Below the pieces are notes generated by a model. It saw only the letters and a list, made by a program, of their open reading frames with translations. It was not told the DNA's origin and did not search any database. This document shows, in pieces, positions 1 through 7,384 of a stretch of 17,362 nt of DNA. The position numbers were made by a program, and so were the translations under genes. Source of the stretch: Verrucomicrobiota bacterium (GTDB taxonomy: Bacteria; Verrucomicrobiota; Verrucomicrobiia; Limisphaerales; UBA9464); NCBI GenBank assembly GCA_947454295.1, contig CANGMO010000004.1:1-17362 (forward strand), given 5' to 3'. Within the stretch, counting starts at the first letter, position 1; every line of letters begins with the position of its first letter.

Positions 1-1219
1 GAAGTTCCAGCAGATCGGTGAGCGCGTTGGCCGCAATGGCCTCGGTTCGTAGCTCGGGCAGCTGGGTGGCCTCTCGTGCGGCGTTGCGGAGCAGTTCCAG
101 GGTTTGGATGCGTTGACCGACGAGCCCGGAGCGTCGCATCAATCCGGCCCGCGCGAGCTGGGTCTCGGATAACTGCTGGCGGGAGGCCAGTTCCGCCGAC
201 TCGGCGCGTTGACGCAATCGATTGGCTTGATCGGCGTTGGCCCGTTCGCTGCGCGCGCGCAGCAGGGCGACCAGTACCAGGGCGAGGGCCACCACCGCCG
301 CCGCAGCGGCCATGGATCCGGCACGCCTCAGGGTCTTGACCCGTCGCTCCAGTTTCCGTGCAGCCCGGACCGATTGGCCGCTTTGCAGCAGGGCGAGATC
401 AGCCTGCAACGCCGCCGCCGATTGATAGCGCCGTGAGGCATCCGTCTCGCAGGCCCGCAGGATGACCTCATGCAATTCGAGCGCGCCGTGCGGGATCTCC
501 CCGGACAGCCAGTCGGGAGGTGGATTGGGAAACTCGTCGGCGGGGAGCCCGGTGGCGGCCTCGTACAGGACCCGTCCGAGGGCGAAGATGTCGGCGGTGG
601 CGGAACCGGGACCCTCGGGTGGGATGTACCCCAGCGTTCCCACAAAGCTGCGCGTTTCATCGATCGAACCCACCAATCCGAGGTCCGCGAGCTTGGCCCG
701 TCCGTTGACGAAAATGAGATTCGACGGCTTGAGATCACGGTGAACCAGCCCATGGCGATGCAGATGCGCCAGGCCGGTCGCCAGCGCCTGGCCGAGCTCC
801 AGGCACTCGGCGATCGGCAGTCGGCCGAGGCGCTGCAAATCGGAGCGTAGCGTGCGTGGAACGTAGGCGCCGATGTCCCAGTTTTCGATCCCGGGCGGCC
901 CCATCACCGCATCATCAGCCACCTCCATCACGTAGTGAAATCCGTCGGCCGTTCGTCCCACGTGGAGGATCGGCACCACGCCTTCCGCGCTGCGGGAAAT
1001 GGGTTCGTAGCGTTGGATGCCGCCGAACTCCCGTTCAAACGGCCGCTCGGAGCTGAAGGTGTCACGCCGCACGACCTTCACGGCGCGCCAGGCGCCCATG
1101 ATGTTGCGGGCAAGCCACACCTCGCCGTAGCTGCCGCGACCGATGAGGCGCAGCAGTTCGTGGTCGGGCACCTCGGGTGGCACGGCCGAAGTGTCCGGGG
1201 TTTGTGGAAGGACTGCCAT
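1..1219 (-). CDS. Membrane-anchored serine/threonine protein kinase (C-terminus cut by window edge)
   Basis: Translation of the minus strand from an ATG at 1219 stays open to base 1, giving 406 residues and no stop. The kinase motifs are seen in order: glycine loop GRGSYGEVWLAR (27-38), AVKVV with the ATP lysine K48, catalytic loop HRDLKPSN (160-167), a DLG in place of DFG (179-181), and GTLGYIPPEG (194-203) in the activation segment. All key catalytic residues are present, so it should be active. One transmembrane helix follows at about 302-320, then a charged, coiled-coil-like stretch. The last 50 residues resemble the linker that precedes WD40 repeats in Planctomycetes/Verrucomicrobia kinases, so a WD40 sensor outside the cell membrane is likely beyond the edge (inference). 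It starts 18 bases after the sigma-factor gene and is probably co-transcribed with it. No convincing ribosome site is seen. Confidence 0.93.
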   Translation of the reverse strand, partial: MAVLPQTPDTSAVPPEVPDHELLRLIGRGSYGEVWLARNIMGAWRAVKVVRRDTFSSERPFEREFGGIQRYEPISRSAEGVVPILHVGRTADGFHYVMEVADDAVMGPPGIENWDIGAYVPRTLRSDLQRLGRLPIAECLELGQALATGLAHLHRHGLVHRDLKPSNLIFVNGRAKLADLGLVGSIDETRSFVGTLGYIPPEGPGSATADIFALGRVLYEAATGLPADEFPNPPPDWLSGEIPHGALELHEVILRACETDASRRYQSAAALQADLALLQSGQSVRAARKLERRVKTLRRAGSMAAAAAVVALALVLVALLRARSERANADQANRLRQRAESAELASRQQLSETQLARAGLMRRSGLVGQRIQTLELLRNAAREATQLPELRTEAIAANALTDLLEL

Positions 1220-1237
1220 TCGGGATTCCGGCTTCGA

Positions 1238-1873
1238 CTAGTCCGCCTCCGCCTTGAGACGGGCAATCTCCAGCTTGAGCAGGCGTCCCACGCGGTGCTT
1301 CGCGAGATACACCTGTGGCAGGCTGGCGTCGTAGCGTTCGCGAATGGTCGCCGTGGGCACTTGCTTCAGGACGGCGAGACTAAACAGCAGGTACTGACGC
1401 GGACTGACCTTCGCCTGAACGCGCCGGACTGCGGCGTCGAGCAGGTTCTGCTCCCATTCGGTTTGCCAGCTCGCCTCGAACTCCGAAACGGCCGAGGGAT
1501 CGACGTCTTCCGGCGTGCCCTCTCCCTCGGGGAATTCTGGTCTTGGGGTCACCGAGGGGTGGGTGCGGGCCTTTCGCCAGTGCCGCGACAGCCGTCCGCG
1601 GATCACAGTATGAAGCCAGGCCTTGAACGATCCACGACTTGGATCATAGCGAAATCCCGGCATCTGCTTGGCGACCACCACCAAGGTCTCCTGCACCACA
1701 TCCTGCGCCTCCGCCTCGGTTAATCCTGCCCGTCTTGCCACCGAATAGATCAATCGCCAATAGGTCTCGAAAAACTCCCGCCATCCTTCCTGATCCTCCC
1801 AGTCCTTCAGTCGTGAAAGCAGACTCTGCCGGGTCGGCAGAAAGGCTTCGGGTTGGGGATCAGCGGGCATCAC
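1238..1873 (-). CDS. ECF-type RNA polymerase sigma factor
   Basis: A 211-residue protein with a clear sigma region 2: WRLIYSVARRAGLTEAEAQD (39-58), then VVQETLVVVAKQMPGF and GSFKAWLHTVIRGRLSRHWR (81-100), the core-binding and -10-recognition helices. Region 4 (about 145-205) is more diverged, but its helix-turn-helix candidate ATIRERYDASLPQVYLAKHR lies in the expected place. It would direct RNA polymerase to a small regulon. The first codon is GTG at 1873, followed by ATG at 1870; the GGAGG ribosome site (complement of 1886-1890) lies 12 bases from the GTG and 15 from the ATG, so the GTG is slightly favoured. The Ser/Thr kinase gene follows by 18 bases, which suggests the kinase controls this factor or its output. 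No anti-sigma gene is adjacent. Confidence 0.92.
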   Translation of the reverse strand: MMPADPQPEAFLPTRQSLLSRLKDWEDQEGWREFFETYWRLIYSVARRAGLTEAEAQDVVQETLVVVAKQMPGFRYDPSRGSFKAWLHTVIRGRLSRHWRKARTHPSVTPRPEFPEGEGTPEDVDPSAVSEFEASWQTEWEQNLLDAAVRRVQAKVSPRQYLLFSLAVLKQVPTATIRERYDASLPQVYLAKHRVGRLLKLEIARLKAEAD

Positions 1874-1979
1874 TCAGTGGATAAACCTCCGGCCCGCGGG
1901 ATCTTTCAACAATTCTGCGGCAATCGTCCCGCCGGCGATTGACCCGGCTGCATTCCGCTGCTTTGGTGGCGGCACGATC

Positions 1980-3722
1980 ATGAAACGCTTTCTGCCCGCC
2001 CTGGTGGCCGGCCTGCTTGCGATGTTCCCGGTCCGGACGCTCGGTCAGGGCATCCCGGTCATCGAACGCACCCTCCCCAACGGATTCAAGCTCCTCATGG
2101 TAGAGCGCCATGAGGAACCGCGGATTGAAGGCGGCTGGGTGGCCCATGTGGGCAGCGCCAACGAGCGGCCTGGGATCACCGGCATCGCCCATCTCTTTGA
2201 GCACATGATGTTCAAGGGCACGCCGACCATCGGCACCAAGGATGCGAAGCGCGATCTGGAGATCCTCGCCACGCAGGAATCCCTTCGCGACCAGATGCGC
2301 GCCGAGGAGGCCAAGATGCGTGATGCCTGGCGCCGTGGCCAATTGGAGGATCTCACCAAGCCCGAGACCAAGACGGCGCGATGGAAGGAGCTGAACGCCG
2401 AGTTCAAGAAGCTGATCGACGCCGAGCGCGAAGTGCTGGTGAAGAACGAATTCGACCGCGTGTACACGACGGCCGGTGCCTCGGGCATGAATGCCTTCAC
2501 CACCGAGGATCTTACGGGCTATTTCATCAGTGTCCCGGCCAACAAACTGGAGCTGTGGGCCTGGATGGAGAGCGAGCGCCTGCTGCGGCCGGTGTTCCGC
2601 GAATTCTATGCGGAGCGCGACGTGGTGTTCGAGGAGCGCCGCATGCGCACCGAATCCACGCCCCTCGGAAAGTTTGCCGAGGAGTTCAATTCGCTGTTCT
2701 GGCAGGCGCATCCGTACCACTGGCCGGTGATCGGCTGGCCCAGCGACATCCCGGCGATTTCCAAGAAGCAGGCGGATGAGTTCTACGCGCTCTACTATCA
2801 GCCGCAGAACATCACGCTGGTGCTGGTGGGTGACTTCAAGCCCGACGATGCCGAGGCGCTGGTGACCCGCTACTTCGGGCGCATCCCGCGGGGAAGCCAG
2901 CCGCCGCCCGACGTGGTGACGCTGGAGCCCGCGCAGCTCGCGGAAAAGCGCATGGATGCCGAGGCCGAGACGAATCCCCAGGTGGACATGCTCTGGCACA
3001 CGGTGGGCTTTGGGCATCGCGACAGCTACGCACTGGAAGTGCTGCAGCAGTTGCTCTCGACCCGCACCGGCCGGCTTTACAAGGGGCTGGTTCTCGGACG
3101 CGAGGTGGCTACCGACACCTATGCGAACCAGGATTCCAAGAAGTGGGGCGGCGCCTTCAACATCAGCGTCGAGGTTCGCGACGGCAAGACGCCCGCGCAG
3201 GCCGAGGCGGCGGTGTTTGAGGAGATCGAGCGCTTGAAGACCGAGATGGTTCCGTCGGAGGAATTGCAGAAGGTGAAGAACCAGTTCGCCGCCTCCGAAT
3301 ACCGGAAGCTCTCGGCCAACAAGCCCATCTTCATGCAGGTCCTCTACGCCGAGGGTTTGGGGGACTGGCGCGAGGTTAACGAGGCCGGGAAGAAGATCCA
3401 GGCGGTGACCGCCGCCGAACTGCAGCAGGTGGCGAAGACCTACTTTACCCGCGAAAACCGGGCGGTCGCGACCTACACGCGCAAGGCAGGGACAGGCGCC
3501 GCCGAGGAGGATCCGGACCTCGTCGGACTCTCCGCCGAGCAAAAGCCGGTGGTTCGTCGCATTGCGGATTCGCTGAAGGGCGAGAGCGATCCCGCCAAGC
3601 TCAAGGAGGCCGCCACCCGCATGGAGTCGCAGTCCGCGGGCGCCGATCCCAAGCGGCAGCAACTGCAAAAGATCATTCTCAAGAAGGTCCGCGAGCGGAT
3701 CGCTGAACTGGAAAAGAAGTGA
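1980..3722 (+). CDS. Secreted M16 zinc metallopeptidase, catalytically intact subunit
   Basis: A 580-residue pitrilysin-family (M16) protease. The N-terminus MKRFLPALVAGLLAMFPVRT is a signal peptide, so it acts outside the cytoplasm. The inverted zinc motif is H71-L-F-E74-H75; the third ligand is probably E219 in ERDVVFEE (212-219), a position recognised by comparison with mitochondrial processing peptidase and pitrilysin. NAFT (171-174) is the usual substrate-edge motif. The spacing from H75 to E219 is 144 residues against about 76 in the classical family, because a charged helical insertion occupies about 86-158. The M16 C-terminal domain covers about 240-475, and the last 100 residues are charged. 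The next gene, 38 bases downstream, encodes an inactive M16 partner, so the pair is likely a heterodimer degrading peptides in the periplasm. No strong Shine-Dalgarno is seen before the ATG. Confidence 0.95.
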   Translation: MKRFLPALVAGLLAMFPVRTLGQGIPVIERTLPNGFKLLMVERHEEPRIEGGWVAHVGSANERPGITGIAHLFEHMMFKGTPTIGTKDAKRDLEILATQESLRDQMRAEEAKMRDAWRRGQLEDLTKPETKTARWKELNAEFKKLIDAEREVLVKNEFDRVYTTAGASGMNAFTTEDLTGYFISVPANKLELWAWMESERLLRPVFREFYAERDVVFEERRMRTESTPLGKFAEEFNSLFWQAHPYHWPVIGWPSDIPAISKKQADEFYALYYQPQNITLVLVGDFKPDDAEALVTRYFGRIPRGSQPPPDVVTLEPAQLAEKRMDAEAETNPQVDMLWHTVGFGHRDSYALEVLQQLLSTRTGRLYKGLVLGREVATDTYANQDSKKWGGAFNISVEVRDGKTPAQAEAAVFEEIERLKTEMVPSEELQKVKNQFAASEYRKLSANKPIFMQVLYAEGLGDWREVNEAGKKIQAVTAAELQQVAKTYFTRENRAVATYTRKAGTGAAEEDPDLVGLSAEQKPVVRRIADSLKGESDPAKLKEAATRMESQSAGADPKRQQLQKIILKKVRERIAELEKK

Positions 3723-3760
3723 GCCCGGCCTGACGCCTCCAATCCTGATTTCATTGTCGC

Positions 3761-5269
3761 ATGACTCTCCCCCTTCTTCCCCTGATCACCGGGCTGGTTC
3801 TCGGAAGCGCGCTGTTCGCTGCGGACATTCCGGACCGCCCCGAGAAGCTCACCTTTCCCAAGCTGACCTTCGAGCCACCGAAGGCCGCGCCCTACCGGGT
3901 GCAGCTCAAGGCGGGGCCGGTGGCCTATGTGGTGCCCGACCGGACGCTCCCGCTGATCAACGTCAGCATCCTTGTCCACGCCGGCAACTACCTCGACCCG
4001 GCGGGCCACGAGGGCGTGGCGGACTTCACTGGCTATCTCCTCACGCGCGGCGGCACTCAATCACGCACCGCCGAACAACTCGACGAACGTCTCGCCTTCC
4101 TGGCCGCCAATCTGGGTTCGGCCGTGGGCGATGATTCCGCGTCCGTCGGCCTCAATCTTCTCTCCAAGGATCTGGCCGAGGGGCTGGCGATCTTGCGCGA
4201 GGTCCTGACCACGCCCCGATTCCAGCAGGACAAACTGGAGCTGTACCGCCAGCAATCGCTGCAGGCCATGAAGCAGCGGAATGATGAATCTACCTCCATC
4301 GAGGGACGCGAACGCGAGCGGCTGGCGTATGGGGACAAGTTCTGGGCCTGCCGCGAGGAGACCAAGGCGTCGGTCGATGGCATCACGGCGGACGAACTGC
4401 GCGCCTATCACAAACGCTGGTTTCATCCGGGCAACTTTGTCGTGGCGGTCAGCGGGGATTTTGATCGCGAGGCCATGATCGCGAAGCTGGAAGCCCTGTT
4501 TGCCGACTGGCCGTTTCAGGGCGAGAAGCCGCCGGTGATCCCGACCGACATCGCCATGGCCAAGCCCGGCGTGTACGTGGTCGACAAAGACGTCAACCAG
4601 GGCCGCGTCTCGGTGCTGCTTCCAGGCGTGCATCGCGATGACCCCGACATGCCCGCGGTGATGGTCATGAACGACATCCTCGGCGGCGGTGGATTCACCT
4701 CGCGCATCATGAATCGTGTCCGCTCGGACGAGGGCCTTGCCTACGGGGCCAGCAGCGCCTTCCCGGGCGGCGTCTACTACCCGCTGGCCTTCCAGGCGGG
4801 ATTTGCCTCGAAGTCGCGCACAGTGGCCTACGCCACCAGCATTGTGCTCGAGGAGATGAAGCGCATCCGCACCAAACCGGTGACCGATGAGGAACTCAAC
4901 ACCGCGAAGCGCAGCTTCATCGACACCTTCCCCGAGGCCTTCAACACCAAGGGCAAGGTGGCTGGATTGTTCGCCCGCGAGGAGTTCACCGGAAGATACG
5001 CGAAGAATCCGGAGCATTTCGCGAAGTGGCGCAGCCGGATTGAGTCGGTGAGCAAGGAAGACGTGCAGCGCGTCGCCCAGAAGCATTTGCAGCCGGAGAA
5101 CGCGGTCATTCTGGTGGTGGGACAGAAGGAAGAGATCCTGAAGGGGCATCCCGATCATCCCGAGAAACTGCCAGCCCTGAGCACCGGACCGCTCACCGAG
5201 CTTCCCCTTCGTGATCCGCTGACCTTGGAGCCGATGCCCAAGGAGAAGCAGGACAAGAAGACGGAGTAG
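3761..5269 (+). CDS. M16 peptidase-like protein, zinc site lost (partner subunit)
   Basis: A 502-residue exported protein; the N-terminus MTLPLLPLITGLVLGSALFA with AD following fits a signal peptide. The M16 fold is recognisable: N-terminal domain about 45-240, inactive C-terminal domain about 265-450, with RSDEGLAYGASSAFPGG holding the Arg/Tyr region conserved in M16B non-catalytic subunits. Where HxxEH should be, the sequence is DFTGY (88-92) in the context GHEGVADFTGYLLTRGG, so all three zinc-site residues of the motif are gone. It should not cleave by itself. Known M16B enzymes work as one active plus one inactive subunit, and the adjacent upstream gene has the intact motif, so this one probably completes the substrate chamber. 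The C-terminus is lysine/glutamate rich. No good ribosome site precedes the ATG; the 38-base gap suggests translation within one operon. Confidence 0.93.
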   Translation: MTLPLLPLITGLVLGSALFAADIPDRPEKLTFPKLTFEPPKAAPYRVQLKAGPVAYVVPDRTLPLINVSILVHAGNYLDPAGHEGVADFTGYLLTRGGTQSRTAEQLDERLAFLAANLGSAVGDDSASVGLNLLSKDLAEGLAILREVLTTPRFQQDKLELYRQQSLQAMKQRNDESTSIEGRERERLAYGDKFWACREETKASVDGITADELRAYHKRWFHPGNFVVAVSGDFDREAMIAKLEALFADWPFQGEKPPVIPTDIAMAKPGVYVVDKDVNQGRVSVLLPGVHRDDPDMPAVMVMNDILGGGGFTSRIMNRVRSDEGLAYGASSAFPGGVYYPLAFQAGFASKSRTVAYATSIVLEEMKRIRTKPVTDEELNTAKRSFIDTFPEAFNTKGKVAGLFAREEFTGRYAKNPEHFAKWRSRIESVSKEDVQRVAQKHLQPENAVILVVGQKEEILKGHPDHPEKLPALSTGPLTELPLRDPLTLEPMPKEKQDKKTE

Positions 5270-5310
5270 CTGCGTCGCCAAGGCAAAAGGCGGGACGCCG
5301 AATCCGGAGC

Positions 5311-5343
5311 GCCGGCATCCTGCCGGCCTGTTGGGTTAATTTT
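5311..5343 (+). terminator. Possible terminator hairpin after the M16 operon
   Basis: A perfect 6-base stem, GCCGGC (5311-5316) and GCCGGC (5322-5327), encloses the loop ATCCT, and a T-rich stretch TTAATTTT follows at 5336-5343. It lies 42 bases after the M16 stop, between convergent genes, where a terminator is expected. The stem is GC-rich, but the T-tract is interrupted and eight bases away, so it is not a textbook intrinsic terminator. The same loop and stem pattern returns in weaker form at 9882-9898, which favours a dispersed repeat element instead or as well. Confidence 0.4.
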
Positions 5344-5359
5344 GAAAGCAGGAAAGCAG
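5344..5359. repeat. Two tandem copies of an 8-base unit
   Basis: GAAAGCAG occurs twice in direct succession (5344-5351 and 5352-5359), directly after the T-rich tail of the hairpin at 5311-5327. It is the least striking of three short tandem repeats found in intergenic spaces of this window. No coding function is visible. Confidence 0.6.
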
Positions 5360-5398
5360 GATCGGAGATGGGGCTGCACGCCGGGATGCCGTTCGTAG

Positions 5399-5421
5399 TC
5401 CCGTCTTCAGACGGCTCGGGA
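5399..5421. repeat. REP-like small palindrome in the convergent intergenic space
   Basis: CCGTCTTCAGACGG (5401-5414) is a perfect inverted repeat with 6-base arms and a 2-base centre. An overlapping alternative pairs TCCCG (5399-5403) with CGGGA (5417-5421). It lies between the ends of the M16 operon and the minus-strand TPR gene, the usual place for dispersed palindromic elements. It could also help terminate the minus-strand transcript, although no T-tract follows on that strand. The family identity is not established. Confidence 0.45.
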
Positions 5422-5444
5422 ACAGCGTGTGAAAGGTCCCTGTC

Positions 5445-6884
5445 TCAAGGCTTGGGCACCGTTGGGGTCGGTGCACCCGCCTTACCGCCGTCACCGAGGA
5501 GCGCTTCAAATCCCGACCGTCGGTCGGGAAATTGGCGGACATACGTCTCGATCAATTGCCGGGCTTCGGCCTGGCGCCCTGTTTCCGTGAGGATCTTGGC
5601 AAGGCCGCCCATCGATTCCGGATTGTCCGCCCACAATTGGCCGGCCAGCCGATAGGCTTGTTCCGCCTCGGCAATGAAGCCACGCGCTGCCAGGAGATTG
5701 CCTGCCGACACCGTGTCGTGCGCGTGCGACTTGAGCGCGTACGGCGACTCCGTTGCCTCCGGATCGGACAGAATCTGTTCGGTGCGAGCCTTCCAGTAGT
5801 CGACGGTCTGCGCTGCGCGCTCAGGTGTGAAAGACGCCGCGCTGTCCTTCGCACCCAGTTCCATAAGTGGACCAAGTGGCACGGCGTCCGCATAGGTGCC
5901 CTGCAACGGCGACGATTCCTGAAGTGCGAACTGGAGATCCGGGTTCTTCGCCATCAGCCCTTGAAGCAGCTTTTCATTGATGGCCATCACCGCGACCTGG
6001 CCGCCGACCTCGAAGCGGCCGTCGTCGGTCAGTTTCAGCTGCTCTCCGGGCTTCACCTGTTTGGGTTCCTCGGGGAATTGCTGGTCGTGCTCAAGTCGCT
6101 TCCGGGCGTCCGCCGTGTAGGCTTCGAACGCGTGTTTGGAATCCTCCTCATTCAGGGTCGCGATCCGGTCACCGTAGAGGGTGTTCATGTACTCAATGTA
6201 CCGGGTGTCGGCCATGGCGTTCTGCGTGACGATTACATGCGGCTCTCCGCCGTTCGTCTCGTTGAGCAGTTCGGGAATCCAGCGCCCGTTGTCGTTTCCG
6301 CCCACATACACCATCCCCGGTTTCAATGACCCGAGAATGGCATTGCCGTAGTCGAGGAGCTGCTGCGCGGGCCATTCATGGACCTGCTCGGCCACGCCGT
6401 ATGCATCCAGCACGGCGCTCCAAACCGGATTGAGTTCCGCCGAATTCGTGGAGTGCTCGTATTGACCGGACCGTTTTGCCAGCGCGGTCCACTGGGCCTC
6501 GATGTCAGGCCAGTAGCCGGCCTCGAGCGCGCTGAAAAACTGCTCCACATCGTCCGGGACTCCCACGCCTGCCTTTTTCGCCATGGAGCGGGCGAGGGCG
6601 CGCCGTGACTTGGTGAACTGCCGCAGCTTCCCGGCAACCACTTTCTCCGCGGAGGCGGTGGGCGCATGGCTCCCGTGGTGATGGCGAACGATGTTTCCGC
6701 GGGCCGGCTGCGTCGGCTGTCCGTCGGCGGCAGTCGCGGGAGGTCGGTCGGAGGCTGGGGCCCCTTCCGAAGCGGGACGTGTGCCGAGCATCAGGAACCC
6801 GATGGCTCCGACGAGTGTGGCGATGATGAGGAGGGTCCGCTGACCGCCTCGTGACCTGTCCTTCTGTGACTGGTGCTGATCCAT
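5445..6884 (-). CDS. Membrane-anchored protein with TPR-like C-terminus, function unknown
   Basis: I do not recognise a named function. The ATG at 6884 gives 479 residues; the frame is open further upstream, but that part is low-complexity and lacks the character of a real N-terminus. There is one transmembrane helix at about 17-34 with positive charges before it, so the rest should face the periplasm. A Pro/Ala-rich linker with RHHHGSHAP (67-75) follows, then a compact domain at about 150-345. Its stretch MVYVGGNDNGRWIPELL (191-207) followed by VIVTQNAMAD (217-226) recalls the soluble domain of DUF2723 membrane proteins (GDNDT-type motif), a memory-based comparison. Two TPR-like helix pairs lie at about 388-455. 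It is the last gene of a minus-strand run with a VOC protein and a membrane-tailed sigma factor. A 19-base palindrome sits in its 3' end. Confidence 0.85.
   Translation of the reverse strand: MDQHQSQKDRSRGGQRTLLIIATLVGAIGFLMLGTRPASEGAPASDRPPATAADGQPTQPARGNIVRHHHGSHAPTASAEKVVAGKLRQFTKSRRALARSMAKKAGVGVPDDVEQFFSALEAGYWPDIEAQWTALAKRSGQYEHSTNSAELNPVWSAVLDAYGVAEQVHEWPAQQLLDYGNAILGSLKPGMVYVGGNDNGRWIPELLNETNGGEPHVIVTQNAMADTRYIEYMNTLYGDRIATLNEEDSKHAFEAYTADARKRLEHDQQFPEEPKQVKPGEQLKLTDDGRFEVGGQVAVMAINEKLLQGLMAKNPDLQFALQESSPLQGTYADAVPLGPLMELGAKDSAASFTPERAAQTVDYWKARTEQILSDPEATESPYALKSHAHDTVSAGNLLAARGFIAEAEQAYRLAGQLWADNPESMGGLAKILTETGRQAEARQLIETYVRQFPDRRSGFEALLGDGGKAGAPTPTVPKP
5511..5529. repeat. Perfect 19-base palindrome inside the TPR gene
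   Basis: TCCCGACCG (5511-5519) and CGGTCGGGA (5521-5529) are exact inverted copies around a single T. It lies within codons for residues of about 452-458 (PDRRSG) of the minus-strand protein, near its 3' end. It might be a protein-binding site or an RNA hairpin, or only a codon coincidence in GC-rich DNA. Confidence 0.6.
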
Positions 6885-6969
6885 GGGAGAATCCGCTGAT
6901 TCCACCCATCCAGACACCGAGGGGTGCGGATTTGTATAACGAGCCTTCGATCCCGCCGCCGCGGCTGTG

Positions 6970-7332
6970 TTAGGGGGTGACGTCAGGCCACTGCCGGAAC
7001 ACGATGCAGACATGCGTCTTGTCGAGCAGGGAGAATTCCAGCGCACCCCATGGGCGTTTCGTCACGCGGGGCAGGTTGGGGTGAAGTAGGTCGGGGCGGC
7101 GGGCGGAGATCTCTTGAAACAGCGCTTCAATGCACTGCGTTTCGATCGCCAGCTCGGGCCGGTCCTTGGCGGCGTATTCGGGGCTTTCGACCACGTACGC
7201 CTTGATCCCTTCTCGTTCCACCACTGCGAGCGAGTCGTCCCGGTAAAGGACCTGGCAGCCCAATCCGTTGACGAACAGATCGAGGCCTTCTTCCATCCGA
7301 TTGAAGAACACCTTGGGAATGAGGCGGAGCAT
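6970..7332 (-). CDS. Small VOC-fold (glyoxalase/bleomycin-resistance-like) protein
   Basis: A 120-residue protein from an ATG at 7332; an in-frame GTG at 7341 would add three residues, and neither start has a clear ribosome site. The pattern is that of a single-subunit vicinal oxygen chelate protein made of two beta-alpha-beta-beta-beta modules: LIPKVFF at the start, LFVNGLGCQVLYRDD (19-33), a second half with ELAIET (60-65) and RPWGALEFSLLDKTHVCIVF (93-112). Acidic residues E64 and E99 sit where two of the usual metal ligands are found, but the first ligand position looks hydrophobic, so metal binding and an enzymatic role are uncertain. Substrate unknown; antibiotic-binding, sensing or structural roles are equally open. 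It lies between a sigma-factor gene and the anchored TPR protein on the same strand. Confidence 0.8.
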   Translation of the reverse strand: MLRLIPKVFFNRMEEGLDLFVNGLGCQVLYRDDSLAVVEREGIKAYVVESPEYAAKDRPELAIETQCIEALFQEISARRPDLLHPNLPRVTKRPWGALEFSLLDKTHVCIVFRQWPDVTP

Positions 7333-7350
7333 TGAGGGCACGGGAGGGGA

Positions 7351-7381
7351 GTCTAAAGTCGAAGGTCGAAGGTCGAAAGTC
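7351..7381. repeat. Heptamer tandem repeat, about 4.4 copies
   Basis: Four successive 7-base units GTCTAAA, GTCGAAG, GTCGAAG, GTCGAAA (7351-7378) plus a partial GTC fill nearly all of the 43-52 bases between the sigma-factor stop and the VOC gene start. The copies differ in only two positions. No ribosome site for the VOC gene can be seen inside it. A different heptamer array lies at 9841-9861. Confidence 0.8.
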
Positions 7382-7384
7382 TGG

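Noticed and set aside
935..1723. 262-residue plus-strand frame across the sigma and kinase genes
   Set aside because: It runs opposite two genes with clear motifs and shows none of its own.
1939..1967. Possible promoter TTGACC with a -10 near 1962 before the first M16 gene
   Set aside because: The -35 is good but the -10 (TTTGGT) is poor and would leave only about a dozen leader bases; not reported as a feature.
1860..3668. 602-residue open frame on the minus strand opposite the first M16 gene
   Set aside because: It is a mirror of the GC-rich codons of the real gene: His/Leu/Gly-rich low-complexity translation with no domain, while the plus strand has signal peptide and zinc motif.
4061..5281. 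406-residue minus-strand frame opposite the second M16 gene
   Set aside because: Shadow frame without recognisable domain or start signal.
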